DNA of 64,000 nt from Paenibacillus sp. FSL K6-1096 (GCF_037977055.1 NZ_CP150274.1:496001-560000); one strand, 5' to 3'; numbered from the stretch's first letter, positions 1 to 8,193 are shown. Numbers and translations are program-made. The notes: generated from the sequence alone by a model not told the origin.

Positions 1-255
1 AGTCCCGCCCTGATAGCCCCGGCTGGAGATCAGCCCCGGCAGGCCGAACAGGTGGTCACCGTGCAGATGCGTAATGAACAGCTTCTCCAGCTTGCCCAGC
101 CGCAGCGGTGAACGGAGAACCTGGTGCTGCGTGCCTTCCCCGCAATCGAACATCCAGAAGGTGCGCCGTTCTTCAAGCAGCCTCAGCGCAACCGAGGTGA
201 CATTACGCTGCAGCGTAGGCACCCCGGCATTTGTTCCCAAGAAATAGATTTCCAT
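1..255 (-). CDS. rnz: Ribonuclease Z, N-terminal part (cut by window edge)
   Basis: The 85 visible codons begin [18 protein letters not shown] and contain the metallo-beta-lactamase zinc motif [14 protein letters not shown] near residues 60-73, which is characteristic of tRNase Z. The family is a zinc-dependent endonuclease that trims the 3' trailer of tRNA precursors in the cytoplasm. The ATG at 255 follows a purine-rich AGGAGGGGG stretch at a usable distance. The C-terminal two thirds lie outside the window, so the remaining metal ligands cannot be checked. Confidence 0.93.
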   Translation of the reverse strand, partial: MEIYFLGTNAGVPTLQRNVTSVALRLLEERRTFWMFDCGEGTQHQVLRSPLRLGKLEKLFITHLHGDHLFGLPGLISSRGYQGGT

Positions 256-373
256 TGATGTCCCCCTCCTCTCTTCGATTCTTAGCCGCATCATATCACT
301 TCATGTTATCTTGCCATTTCTTATGAAAAGAATTCTACTCTGTTTTGGCTGCAAAAGCATCTTTTTGTCCAAA

Positions 374-415
374 TGGAAACGGATTTGCCGCGAAACAGGT
401 TCATTCTTATATTTC
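374..415. repeat. Short copy of a dispersed intergenic element
   Basis: The stretch TGGAAACGGATTTGC and the following GAAACA..TTCATTCTTATATTTC match, with a gap, the longer element at 12940-13035. Both copies sit directly beyond the T-tract side of a terminator of a minus-strand gene (metH here, glnA there). Seen in the sequence; whether it is abundant in the genome cannot be judged from one window. Confidence 0.5.
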
Positions 416-419
416 CAGC

Positions 420-443
420 AAAAAACCTCCCGCTGCCGGGAGG
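420..443 (-). terminator. Rho-independent terminator of metH
   Basis: On the minus strand a CCTCCCGG/CGGGAGG stem with a short loop is followed directly by six T residues. It lies about 55 bases beyond the metH stop codon. Confidence 0.85.
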
Positions 444-496
444 TTCCGAAAAGACGAGGCACAGCCCCTTCTGGCCGGTGCAGACTTGCAGAGTGC

Positions 497-3400
497 TTAA
501 GCCTTCTCCACGTTGAAATACTGGGCTTCCGGGTGGGCGAAGACCATCGCCGATACCGAAGCCTCCGGCTCCATCATGAAGCCGTCCGTCAGGTGAACGC
601 CGATATCTTCCGGCGACATGAGCTTGAACAGTGGACCCTGGTCCTCCAGGTCCGGGCAGGCCGGATAGCCGAAGGATACCCGGATGCCCTGATAACGCGC
701 TCCGTGCCGCTGCTTCATCGTCATCTCGGCCGGGTCAGGGAAGCCCCAGGTATCACGCATCATATGATGGACACGTTCAGCCAGGCCTTCCGCGACCTCC
801 AGCGCCACCGCCTGCACAGCGTGGGAACGGAGATAATCGCCTTTATCCTTAAGCTCGGACGACAATTCACGAACCCCGTGGCCTGCGGTCACCACCAGGA
901 ACCCGACATAATCCATAATTCCGCTGTCGACCGGCTTCAGGAAGTCAGCCAGGCAGAGATAAGGCTCGACATTCTGCCGCGGGAAGGTGAAGGTATGCAG
1001 CACCTGAGTGTGATCCTGCGGATCATAGATCAGGATGTCATTCCCTCTCGACTGCGCCGGGAAGAAACGGTACATGGCATGCGGAGTAATCGTGCCCTCC
1101 AGCATCGCCTGGTGCAGGATATCATCCACCGTCTCCTTCAGCTCAAGCGTACGCGGGTCACCCGCTGCGAGCTGTGCCTCTACGGAGCCGCGCAGCCCCA
1201 GATGATGGCCGAGCAGCATCTGCATGTTCACGTACGGAATGATATGGCCGAGCGGATAATTGCGCAGGACATGACGCTCCGTATCCGGCGGAATAAACAC
1301 TGGCGCATCTGCGGAGATCTTGGAGCGGACCGCGCGGGTCAGTTCGGGAAGCGGCTGCTGGGGAGCGACAGCGACCGCAGCTTCAGCCTCCTGGCGGACC
1401 TCCTCCTCGATCTTCACCCGCTCCAGCGGATTCATCAGCCGGTTGGCAATATCCAGGCCGTCCATCGCATCCTTGGCGTATAATACAAGTCCGTCATATT
1501 CCGGGCGGATCCGGGTCTTGGTGAACTTACGCGTCAATGCCGCACCGCCGACCAGAATCGGCACATCAATGCCCGCAGAGCGCAGATCCTGCGCCGTCAG
1601 TACCATCTGCTGGGCGGACTTCACCAGCAGGCCGGACAAGCCAATCGCATCGGCCTTCTCTTGGCGGAAGGCCTCGATAATGCTCTCCGGGGGAACCTTG
1701 ATCCCGAGATTAATGATCTCATAACCGTTGTTGGAGAGAATGATCTCCACCAGGTTTTTGCCGATATCATGCACATCGCCCTTAACGGTTGCGAGCATAA
1801 TCCGCCCCTTCACCGAGGTCTCATCCTTCTGCATGAACTGCTCCAGGTGGCTGACAGAGGCCTTCATCACTTCAGCGCTTTGCAGCACCTCAGCGACAAT
1901 CAGCTCATTATTATTGAACAGCCTGCCCACCTCGGACATGCCGGCCATCAGCGGCCCGTTGATGATGTCCAGCGGAGCCGCTGATTTCAGCGCTTCATCC
2001 AGATCCGGAATCAGCCCTTCCTTGGTTCCTTCCACCACATAGGAGGCAAGGCGCTCATCCAGCGACAGATTAGAGATCTTCTCCTTCTTCTCAACCTTCT
2101 TGCCGCGGAAGGCCGCAACGAACGCAGACAACGTATCATCATTGGTGTTGTAGATCAGCTGTTCCGCCAGCTTGCGTTCTTCTTCAGGAATCGAGGCATA
2201 CCGCTCCACCTTCTCGGTATTCACAATCGCATAGTCCAGCCCCGCCTTCGTACACTCATAGAGGAACACGGAGTTCAGCACCTCACGGCCGGCTTCCGGC
2301 AGCCCGAAGGAGACATTGCTGATCCCCAGAATCGTATGCACAGCAGGCATAGCTTCCTTGATCAGACGGATGCCATCGATCGTCTCCTTGGCGGAGCCGA
2401 TATACTGTTCATCCCCTGTTCCTACCGGGAAGACAAGGGTATCGAAGATCAGGTCTTCCGGTGCCAGGCCATACTTGTTAACCAGCAGGTCATACGAACG
2501 CTTGGCGACCTCCAGCTTATCCTTGGCCAGAATGGCTTGGCCGGTCTCGTCAATCGTACCGACGACAATCGCCGCGCCGTATTTGTGAATCAGCGGGGTG
2601 ACATGCTCGAATTTCTCCTCGCCGTCTTCAAGATTAATGGAGTTAATAATCGCTTTGCCCTGGCAATACTGCAAGGCAAGGTCAATGACCTTCGGATCGG
2701 TAGTATCAATCATCAAAGGGACCTTGACCTTCTTCACCACCAGCTCCAGGAAGCGCTTCATGTCCTCCGTCTCATCGCGGTCCGGGTCCTGTACGCAGAC
2801 GTCGATGACCTGCGCCCCGCTCTTCACCTGGGCACGGGCAATCTCCGAGGCTTCCTCATATTTCCCTTCAACGATCAGCCGCTTGAACTTCCGGGAGCCA
2901 AGCACATTGGTCCGCTCACCGACCATGTACGGACGGTTCTCGCTCTCCACATACACTGGCTCAATCCCGGAGAGCGCCGGCGGATGCTGGCCGGTAAGCT
3001 TACGCGGCGGATAAGCCGCCATCACCTCAGCCATCGCCCGGATATGCTCCGGCGTAGTTCCGCAGCAGCCCCCGGCAATATTCAGCCAGCCCTTCTCGGC
3101 GAAGCCGCCCAGCTTGCGGGCCAGCGAATCCGGGGATTCGTGATAATGCCCGTTCTCATCGGGTAGCCCGGCATTCGGATAACAGCTGACCGCAGACGAA
3201 GAGATCGCTGCCAGTGAGCGGATATGGTCACGCATGAACTCCGGACCGGTCGCACAATTAAGGCCGACAGAGATCGGCTTCAGATGCTCCAGTGAGATAT
3301 AGAAGGCCTCAATGTTCTGTCCGGCCAGCGTGGTTCCCATTGGCTCAATGGTTCCCGAGATCATTACCGGCAGGGTAATCCCGCTCTTCTCAAAAGCCTT

Positions 3401-3934
3401 GCGGATACCGATGCTGCCGGCCTTCACGTTCAGTGTGTCCTGGGAGGTCTCCAGCAGCAGCGCATCGACCTTGCCGTCAATCAGCGCCACTGCCTGCTCC
3501 TCATAGCTGTCAACAAGCTCCTGGAACGTAACCCCTCCGGTAACGGATAGCGTTTTGGTGGTCGGACCCATAGCGCCAACCACATAACGCGGACGCTCCG
3601 GCGTATCGTACTTGTCCGCCGCATTGCGGGCCAGCCTGGCCGCCTCCAGGTTAATCTCCCGGGCACGCTCAGGAATATCATATTCGGCAAGCACCACAGA
3701 GGTAGCGCCGAAGGTATTGGTCTCAATCAGGTCAGCCCCGGCTTCCAGATATTTCTCATGAATATCCTGAATGACATCCGGCCGGGTAAGCACCAGCATT
3801 TCATTACATCCGTCCAGCGCTTCTCCGCCGAAGTCAGCACCGGTAAGCGGCACCTGCTGAATCATGGTTCCCATAGCTCCATCCAGAATCAATATGCGCT
3901 GCTGCAAGCTCTCAGCAAGTGTTTGTTTGGCCAC
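497..3934 (-). CDS. metH: Cobalamin-dependent methionine synthase
   Basis: Transfers a methyl group from 5-methyltetrahydrofolate to homocysteine through enzyme-bound cobalamin, making methionine in the cytosol. About 1145 residues, full length. Order of domains: homocysteine-binding barrel (about 1-310) with zinc cysteines in GLNCATGPE and AGGCCGTTPE; pterin-binding barrel (about 340-600); B12 cap and Rossmann domain (about 640-880) with the cobalt-ligand motif GDVHDIGKN; C-terminal activation domain that binds AdoMet (about 920-1145). A TTG at 3940 is possible, but the AGGGGGA Shine-Dalgarno sequence is six bases before a GTG at 3934, so GTG is preferred. It appears to be a single-gene unit with its own terminator. 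No S-box riboswitch was seen upstream. Confidence 0.97.
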   Translation of the reverse strand: MAKQTLAESLQQRILILDGAMGTMIQQVPLTGADFGGEALDGCNEMLVLTRPDVIQDIHEKYLEAGADLIETNTFGATSVVLAEYDIPERAREINLEAARLARNAADKYDTPERPRYVVGAMGPTTKTLSVTGGVTFQELVDSYEEQAVALIDGKVDALLLETSQDTLNVKAGSIGIRKAFEKSGITLPVMISGTIEPMGTTLAGQNIEAFYISLEHLKPISVGLNCATGPEFMRDHIRSLAAISSSAVSCYPNAGLPDENGHYHESPDSLARKLGGFAEKGWLNIAGGCCGTTPEHIRAMAEVMAAYPPRKLTGQHPPALSGIEPVYVESENRPYMVGERTNVLGSRKFKRLIVEGKYEEASEIARAQVKSGAQVIDVCVQDPDRDETEDMKRFLELVVKKVKVPLMIDTTDPKVIDLALQYCQGKAIINSINLEDGEEKFEHVTPLIHKYGAAIVVGTIDETGQAILAKDKLEVAKRSYDLLVNKYGLAPEDLIFDTLVFPVGTGDEQYIGSAKETIDGIRLIKEAMPAVHTILGISNVSFGLPEAGREVLNSVFLYECTKAGLDYAIVNTEKVERYASIPEEERKLAEQLIYNTNDDTLSAFVAAFRGKKVEKKEKISNLSLDERLASYVVEGTKEGLIPDLDEALKSAAPLDIINGPLMAGMSEVGRLFNNNELIVAEVLQSAEVMKASVSHLEQFMQKDETSVKGRIMLATVKGDVHDIGKNLVEIILSNNGYEIINLGIKVPPESIIEAFRQEKADAIGLSGLLVKSAQQMVLTAQDLRSAGIDVPILVGGAALTRKFTKTRIRPEYDGLVLYAKDAMDGLDIANRLMNPLERVKIEEEVRQEAEAAVAVAPQQPLPELTRAVRSKISADAPVFIPPDTERHVLRNYPLGHIIPYVNMQMLLGHHLGLRGSVEAQLAAGDPRTLELKETVDDILHQAMLEGTITPHAMYRFFPAQSRGNDILIYDPQDHTQVLHTFTFPRQNVEPYLCLADFLKPVDSGIMDYVGFLVVTAGHGVRELSSELKDKGDYLRSHAVQAVALEVAEGLAERVHHMMRDTWGFPDPAEMTMKQRHGARYQGIRVSFGYPACPDLEDQGPLFKLMSPEDIGVHLTDGFMMEPEASVSAMVFAHPEAQYFNVEKA

Positions 3935-4040
3935 GTTCAATCCCCCTAGTGAAACATTAGAGTTAGTTTAGCAGAATAAAGGGATTTGCGAAAGCCTTCC
4001 TTTCCACCCTGCATTATCTGTATTGCATACTTGCCTGCGG

Positions 4041-4460
4041 TTAGGGCTGGACCACCAGTTCCTTGCTGGGCATGGAATGCTGCGTCCTGGCTGTCACGTG
4101 GGAGGTCACCGTGAATGTGCCGGCCTCTTCAAAAGTATTCTCCCCGACATAGGCTCCCTCTCCAGCGCTTGTCCCTTCAATTTCAATCTTCTTGCTCTTG
4201 TCCGCCGCATCTGTAATTTCAAACATGACTTCCTTCGCGTCATCCACCGGCTTCCCTTCTTGGGTCACAACCGCCTTGAAGCTAACCTTGCTGCCCGCGG
4301 CAACCTCTTCCGGGCTCCAGCTAAGCTCCACCTTGATCGGCTGCATCGAGGACCCCGCAGCAGACATATTCATGTCACCATGTTCATCCTTCGAGCATCC
4401 TGTCAGTGTCATTCCCATTATCAATCCTATAAGTCCTCTGCGTAACCATAGCTTCCTCAT
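4041..4460 (-). CDS. FixH/YtkA-like lipoprotein
   Basis: A 139-residue secreted lipoprotein: a short positive N-terminus, a hydrophobic segment and the lipobox LTGCSK, then an Asp/His/Met-rich linker (DEHGDMNMS) and a beta-sandwich region with PIKVELSWSPEEVAAGSKV, as in YtkA-like/FixH domain proteins. The family is poorly characterised; the Met/His-rich linker hints at metal (perhaps copper) contact, but this is inference. The open frame extends 30 codons further upstream; the ATG at 4460 is chosen because GGGAGGACTTCAG precedes it and it starts the signal peptide. Confidence 0.8.
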   Translation of the reverse strand: MRKLWLRRGLIGLIMGMTLTGCSKDEHGDMNMSAAGSSMQPIKVELSWSPEEVAAGSKVSFKAVVTQEGKPVDDAKEVMFEITDAADKSKKIEIEGTSAGEGAYVGENTFEEAGTFTVTSHVTARTQHSMPSKELVVQP

Positions 4461-4618
4461 CTGAAGTCCTCCCGGCTCATCAATAGATTCTTCCCCATGC
4501 TTACAATGAAAGTCAGATTGCTTTGTTCCTATTATACACATTATATTCATTTTGTCAGAAAGAAGCTTGATAAACTCTGATTTCCCATGAGAATAATCAT
4601 ATACAAGAGGAATACAAC

Positions 4619-4648
4619 AAAAAAACCGATATCCTCGCGGGACACCGG
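4619..4648 (-). terminator. Terminator after the HAD phosphatase gene
   Basis: Minus-strand stem CCGGTGTCC/GGATATCGG with G-T pairs and a CGCG loop, followed by seven T residues, just beyond the stop codon of the gene at 4664. Confidence 0.8.
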
Positions 4649-4663
4649 CTCTCTCTGTTTCTA

Positions 4664-5449
4664 TTATAGGGAGTGTACAAGCGGCAAAAGCTCTGTCAGA
4701 TGGCTAATCTGGTAATCCGGAGTAATCTCCGGGTCAGCAGCCTTGCCGTTCCGGTTAATCCAGACCGTAGTCAGCCCCGCGCCAAGCCCGCCGAGAATAT
4801 CCGTGGTCAGCTTGTCTCCAACCATGATTCCTTCTTCAGGGGCGATATCCAGGAGCCCAAGCGCATGCTCGAAGATTCCCTTGTCCGGCTTCCCTCTGCC
4901 GAAGCTTCCCGAAATGACAATGTGGTCAAAATAGGGAGTCAGCTCAGGCACACCGTCAAGCTTCTCCTGCTGGAGTGCCGGGCAGCCGTTCGTCAGCAGC
5001 AGCAGCTTCACCTTGCCGCGCAGCTCGTCCAGCACCTTAAGCGTCTCTTCATATATATAAGGACGGCTGCGGCGCTCAGCAGCGAACTTGTCCGCCAGGC
5101 GGGAAGCCAGCGCTTCATCCTCCACCCCGAGCGCGGCCAGTCCCCGGCGCCAGGATTCGGTACGGTAGACCGGGGCCAGCTGTTCAAGCTGGCGGAATTC
5201 CGGCTGCTCTCCGGCAGTGAAGTTAGCCCACAGTGCCTCATACGGATTAATGCCGATCAGCTTCGTGAACGGATAGGTCTCATACGATTCATAGAGCTCA
5301 CGCGCTTCCCTGCGGACAGCAGCCTCCAGCGCCTGCGGATCAACAGCATCTCCGGCAGCCTCGCAAGTGTAGCGGAAGGCTTCCTCCACACTCCGGTCAT
5401 CCCACAGCAGTGTATCGTCAAGGTCAAATAGTACGGCGGTAATCGGCAT
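4664..5449 (-). CDS. HAD-superfamily hydrolase, YjjG-type
   Basis: A 261-residue HAD phosphatase. Motif I is LFDLDDTLLWDD near the N-terminus, motif II is LLLTNGC, motif III contains GRGKPDKGIF, and motif IV is GIMVGDKLTTDILGG. A helical cap follows motif I, as in subfamily IA and YjjG-type nucleotidases. The likely reaction is Mg-dependent phosphate-monoester hydrolysis on a nucleotide or sugar phosphate; the substrate cannot be read from sequence. The ATG at 5449 has a purine-rich GGAGTGGGAG ahead of it. It lies 34 bases downstream of the membrane-protein gene at 5484 and may share its transcript. Confidence 0.88.
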   Translation of the reverse strand: MPITAVLFDLDDTLLWDDRSVEEAFRYTCEAAGDAVDPQALEAAVRREARELYESYETYPFTKLIGINPYEALWANFTAGEQPEFRQLEQLAPVYRTESWRRGLAALGVEDEALASRLADKFAAERRSRPYIYEETLKVLDELRGKVKLLLLTNGCPALQQEKLDGVPELTPYFDHIVISGSFGRGKPDKGIFEHALGLLDIAPEEGIMVGDKLTTDILGGLGAGLTTVWINRNGKAADPEITPDYQISHLTELLPLVHSL

Positions 5450-5483
5450 TTCGTTCTCCCACTCCCTATGCTGGTCTGTTATC

Positions 5484-6011
5484 CTATTCGTGCACTACTT
5501 CAATATTGTTGTTCTTAGCGAACTGCTCCAGATGTTCTCCCATTGCAGCGGTGTCATAACGGTTGATCAGTCTGGAGAAAATCCACTGCTTGCGCTTCCC
5601 CTTATATTTGATGGCAACCATACCACGGGACAGCGTAATCTTCTCGATCTCTGCCGCAGACAGGAAGCGTTCACGGTTGAACTTGATGGTAGACAGGCGG
5701 GCGCGTTCAATCTTAAGGAACGGACGGCGGAAGAAGAGCAGCGCGGCAAGCAGGAAATACAGCACTACCCCCAGCCAATTGGCCAGAATTCCGCTGCCTT
5801 GGGCCTCATCTATCGAGCCTACTACCCAGAACATTATGCCGAGCAGAACAAGCACGAACGGAAATACGATATTGCGCCCTTTGAATAGCTCGAAGCTCTT
5901 GGCCGCAGCCTTAGAGCCTGTAGCATAGATGGACTCTTTCCCTTGCTTCTTTCGTTGCTGGTTAACCTGTTTCGTGTTGCGTTGAACCATTCTTTCCCAA
6001 GAACGGGACAT
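5484..6011 (-). CDS. Two-helix membrane protein with PH-like tail
   Basis: A 175-residue protein of unknown function. The N-terminus is Lys/Arg/Gln-rich (residues 1-45), followed by two hydrophobic helices (about 48-68 and 74-93) and a C-terminal soluble part rich in beta-strand patterns (IEKITLSRGMVAIKY, then KGKRKQWIF), reminiscent of bacterial PH-type domains. It appears to be an inner-membrane protein with both ends in the cytoplasm. The ATG at 6011 follows an AGGGGGAAC stretch. No assignment beyond this is supported. Confidence 0.7.
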   Translation of the reverse strand: MSRSWERMVQRNTKQVNQQRKKQGKESIYATGSKAAAKSFELFKGRNIVFPFVLVLLGIMFWVVGSIDEAQGSGILANWLGVVLYFLLAALLFFRRPFLKIERARLSTIKFNRERFLSAAEIEKITLSRGMVAIKYKGKRKQWIFSRLINRYDTAAMGEHLEQFAKNNNIEVVHE

Positions 6012-6059
6012 GTCAGTTCCCCCTAGTCATCCTGTATTCATCTATGAAAAGACACCGGA

Positions 6060-6269
6060 CTAATGCTTCAGCCCGTAATTGCCTTCTTCATCCTCCGGTT
6101 TATCGACAATCTCAATTGTCTCAAGCTGGGCGCGGAAGTTCTTCCGGATGTTGCCCAGATAGATCTCGCGGAGCTTGGCGCGTTCCGCCAGTTCTTCCTC
6201 ATTCAGGCCGCCGTTCTTCGCCTTGCGTGCTAATTCATTGATGCGTGCGACCACTTCGTCAATATTCAA
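6060..6269 (-). CDS. DUF896 (YnzC family) small protein
   Basis: A 69-residue protein with the family signature: VVARINELARKAK, then LNEEELAERAKLREIYL and a YxxNIRKNFRxQL-like helix, matching the YnzC family, which folds as a three-helix bundle of unknown function. In Bacillus subtilis ynzC lies in the SOS-regulated yneA-yneB-ynzC group, and here it likewise lies next to the yneA-like gene, on the same strand, 109 bases downstream of it. No separate terminator is obvious between them, so co-transcription from the SOS promoter is possible. A yneB resolvase-like gene is absent. Confidence 0.88.
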   Translation of the reverse strand: MNIDEVVARINELARKAKNGGLNEEELAERAKLREIYLGNIRKNFRAQLETIEIVDKPEDEEGNYGLKH

Positions 6270-6378
6270 TACGAACCCCTCCCTTTAAATTCATTCTAAC
6301 TTTGCCATGAGAAAAAGAGCTTGTCAAGGTCTTCCCCCTGAAAGCTCTTAAGGTCTGTCACAAGTCTTCTTCATTCTG

Positions 6379-6789
6379 TCAGTATTCCGGCACAGTCAGT
6401 ACATCTCCGGCCTTAATTCTGCTGCCCTCCAGGCCGTTGCTCTTCATAATTCCTTCTATATATACAGCGGTTCTCATATCCTCGGGCTTATTCTTCAACG
6501 CAATACTCCATAAGGTATCGCCCGGTTCCACCACAACCCGCTTCTCCTGCTTCAGCACCGGAACAGAACCGGCGAAGACATTACCCACTACCGTAAATCC
6601 GGAGATAACGAGCAGCAGCACCAGCGCAACCTTCATGAAGCCGATCTGGCGGAACAGGGATGAGAACATAGCCAGCCTCTGAAGTCTCCGCTTCTCAATC
6701 ATCATCTGAATACGGGCAGAATTACGCTCTGGAGCCGCTACCTTGTTATCATCTTTATATATGCTTTGGTATGTACTGTATTTTAGCAT
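6379..6789 (-). CDS. YneA-like LysM cell-division inhibitor
   Basis: A 136-residue protein: about 50 residues of basic cytoplasmic N-terminus, one membrane helix (about 52-72, KVALVLLLVISGFTVVGNVF) and an extracytoplasmic LysM domain (VEPGDTLWSIA ... MKSNGLEGSRIKAGDVLTVP). B. subtilis YneA has the same helix-plus-LysM layout and delays septation during the SOS response. This copy is longer at the N-terminus. Start: GGAGG is 9 bases before the ATG at 6789; an ATG overlapping the SD would be too close. It is divergent from lexA and its promoter carries a LexA box, which supports the assignment. The function in this organism is inference from family and context. Confidence 0.82.
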   Translation of the reverse strand: MLKYSTYQSIYKDDNKVAAPERNSARIQMMIEKRRLQRLAMFSSLFRQIGFMKVALVLLLVISGFTVVGNVFAGSVPVLKQEKRVVVEPGDTLWSIALKNKPEDMRTAVYIEGIMKSNGLEGSRIKAGDVLTVPEY

Positions 6790-6829
6790 TGAAATCATCC
6801 TCCAAACACTTGTTCTTACTTTCGCCAAT

Positions 6830-6858
6830 AATATAACACGAACATGTGTTTTGATCAA
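6830..6858 (-). promoter_or_regulatory. SOS promoter of the yneA-like gene
   Basis: Minus strand: -35 TTGATC (6853-6858), a 17-base spacer and -10 TATATT (6830-6835). The LexA box AAAACACATGTTCG falls wholly within the spacer, so repressor binding would block the polymerase directly. Confidence 0.75.
6839..6852. promoter_or_regulatory. LexA box 1
   Basis: CGAACATGTGTTTT fits the Gram-positive SOS box CGAAC-N4-GTTCG-type with one change in the right half (GTTT). It is located in the spacer of the yneA-like promoter. Confidence 0.75.
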
Positions 6859-6867
6859 TACTTTTCT

Positions 6868-6881
6868 CGAACATTCGTTCT
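6868..6881. promoter_or_regulatory. LexA box 2
   Basis: CGAACATTCGTTCT has both half-sites GAAC and GTTC intact with the 4-base gap. It lies just upstream of the -35 of the yneA-like gene. Confidence 0.85.
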
Positions 6882-6913
6882 GTTTATTTTCGGAGATATA
6901 TTTTCCTCTTTTT

Positions 6914-6927
6914 AGAACTTATGTTTG
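6914..6927. promoter_or_regulatory. LexA box 3 (weaker)
   Basis: AGAACTTATGTTTG keeps GAAC-N4-GTTT; one half-site position deviates. It abuts box 4 upstream of lexA, as expected for graded autorepression. Confidence 0.6.
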
Positions 6928-6953
6928 TACGAACGGCAGTTCTATGTTATAAT
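6925..6953 (+). promoter_or_regulatory. lexA promoter containing LexA box 4
   Basis: -35 TTGTAC (6925-6930), 17-base spacer, -10 TATAAT (6948-6953). A perfect LexA box, CGAACGGCAGTTCT, occupies 6930-6943 inside the spacer, giving lexA autoregulation. Architecture is the same as in the divergent promoter and in the ycaQ-like gene promoter at 55479. Confidence 0.85.
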
Positions 6954-6985
6954 TTTCCCAAACATACTATATGGGGTTGATTCCG

Positions 6986-7612
6986 ATGTCCAAGATTTCA
7001 AGTCGTCAGCTGGCGATCCTGGAATTTATACGTAACGAAGTCCGCAGCAAAGGTTATCCTCCGTCTGTCCGTGAGATTGGCGAAGCTGTCGGACTGGCCT
7101 CCAGTTCTACAGTACACGGTCATCTGGACCGGCTGGAGAAGAAAGGCCTGATCCGGCGCGACCCTACGAAGCCCCGTGCGATTGAATTGCTGGGCCAGGA
7201 GGATTCAGAGAATGTGCACCAATTCGTCCAGACCGTTACACGCATCCCGGTTGTAGGCAAGGTTACCGCCGGTGTTCCTATTACCGCTACAGAGAATATT
7301 GAAGACTACTTCCCGCTGCCGACTCATTATGTAGGCGATAACAAGGTATTCATGCTGTCCGTATTCGGCGACAGTATGGTGGATGCCGGGATTATGAACG
7401 GCGATTACGTTATCGTCCGCCAGCAGCAGACTGCCGACAACGGCGACATCGTTGTTGCCATGACTGAAGAAGATGAAGCTACGGTCAAGACCTTCTATAA
7501 GGAACGCGACCACATCCGGCTGCAGCCGGAGAACCCGGCTTACGAGCCTCTCCGCCTTAACCGCGTGACCATACTGGGCAGAGTCATCGGATTGTTCCGC
7601 GATATTCATTAA
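6986..7612 (+). CDS. lexA: SOS repressor LexA
   Basis: Represses the DNA-damage regulon and is inactivated by RecA-stimulated self-cleavage. 208 residues, normal length. N-terminal winged helix ([24 protein letters not shown], given here only in part by residues 24-47), then the catalytic domain: cleavage pair Ala95-Gly96 in KVTAGVPI, Ser130 in GDSMVDAG and Lys168 in ATVKTFY. The frame is open five codons further upstream, but the ATG at 6986 matches the family N-terminus MSKISSRQL and follows a GGGGTTG stretch. It is divergent from the yneA-like gene across a region with four LexA boxes, and followed by a hairpin terminator. Confidence 0.98.
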   Translation: MSKISSRQLAILEFIRNEVRSKGYPPSVREIGEAVGLASSSTVHGHLDRLEKKGLIRRDPTKPRAIELLGQEDSENVHQFVQTVTRIPVVGKVTAGVPITATENIEDYFPLPTHYVGDNKVFMLSVFGDSMVDAGIMNGDYVIVRQQQTADNGDIVVAMTEEDEATVKTFYKERDHIRLQPENPAYEPLRLNRVTILGRVIGLFRDIH

Positions 7613-7625
7613 TCTCCCCCTCCAA

Positions 7626-7670
7626 GAACAGGCTGCTTTCGCATCATGCGGAAGCAGCCTGTTCTCTGTT
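7626..7670 (+). terminator. Hairpin after lexA
   Basis: Perfect 13-bp stem (GAACAGGCTGCTT with its complement 7652-7664) followed by TCTGTTT. The T-tract is short, so efficiency is uncertain. Confidence 0.65.
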
Positions 7671-7675
7671 TATGA

Positions 7676-7731
7676 ATATGCCAAAAACACCAATAGCGAA
7701 CATTTGTTCTGTTACGGCGTTTTTGGCATAT
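7676..7731. repeat. Inverted repeat framing a LexA box
   Basis: Arms ATATGCCAAAAACACC (7676-7691) and its complement at 7716-7731 agree at 15 of 16 positions and enclose a 24-base centre that holds a perfect LexA box. It is not followed by a T-tract, so it does not look like a terminator. Confidence 0.75.
7697..7710 (+). promoter_or_regulatory. LexA box 5, upstream of the L,D-transpeptidase gene
   Basis: CGAACATTTGTTCT is a full GAAC-N4-GTTC palindrome. A possible -35 TTGTTC (7704-7709) overlaps its right half and a possible -10 CATATT follows after 17 bases (7727-7732), 60 bases before the start codon at 7793. The box is clear; the promoter reading is inference. Confidence 0.75.
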
Positions 7732-7792
7732 TTTCTGTGAACCTCTCTATTCCTCCGCACATATCCTGATTACAAAAGGAGTGCTGATCCCT

Positions 7793-8131
7793 ATGCCCAA
7801 TTACCGTATCATTGTAGACCTCTCGCAGCGGATGCTCTATCTGCTCGACAATGATGTTGTCACCCGGGGCTTCCCGGTCGGCATCGGCAAGATGCTGACG
7901 GTCTCGCCGGTCGGCGAATACACTATTATTAACAAGCAGCCTAATCCGGGCGGACCCTTCGGCGCGTTCTGGATGGGACTGTCCAAGCCGCATTATGGCA
8001 TTCACGGCACCAATGACCCGGCTTCGATCGGACATATGGTCTCCCATGGCTGTATCCGCATGTATAACGCAGATGTCCTGGCTCTGGCTGCGCTAGTCCC
8101 GGTCGGCACCCGGGTCACCATCAGGGAGTAA
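7793..8131 (+). CDS. L,D-transpeptidase (YkuD domain), single-domain
   Basis: A 112-residue YkuD-domain protein. It starts MPNYRIIVDLSQRMLYLLD, the usual first strands of the fold, and has the catalytic motif HGTNDPASIG...SHGCIRM with the active-site Cys in SHGC. The family makes 3-3 peptidoglycan cross-links or anchors proteins to the wall. There is no signal peptide or LysM domain, unlike B. subtilis YkuD; many Bacillales relatives are equally short, so export is uncertain. AAAGGAG is 11 bases before the ATG; a GTG at 7781 overlaps the SD and is rejected. The upstream LexA box suggests DNA-damage control. Confidence 0.88.
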   Translation: MPNYRIIVDLSQRMLYLLDNDVVTRGFPVGIGKMLTVSPVGEYTIINKQPNPGGPFGAFWMGLSKPHYGIHGTNDPASIGHMVSHGCIRMYNADVLALAALVPVGTRVTIRE

Positions 8132-8193
8132 GCCCCCGGCAGATTACCTGCGCCGAATTTGGCCGGTATGAGTCCAGCCGCCGCCGACACAAA

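Noticed and set aside
311..1483. A 390-codon open frame on the plus strand
   Set aside because: It is wholly antisense to metH, has atypical residue composition and no RBS; such frames are common opposite GC-rich genes.
3935..4040. An S-box (SAM) or cobalamin riboswitch upstream of metH
   Set aside because: The interval is only about 100 bases and lacks the conserved core elements and a terminator ahead of metH.
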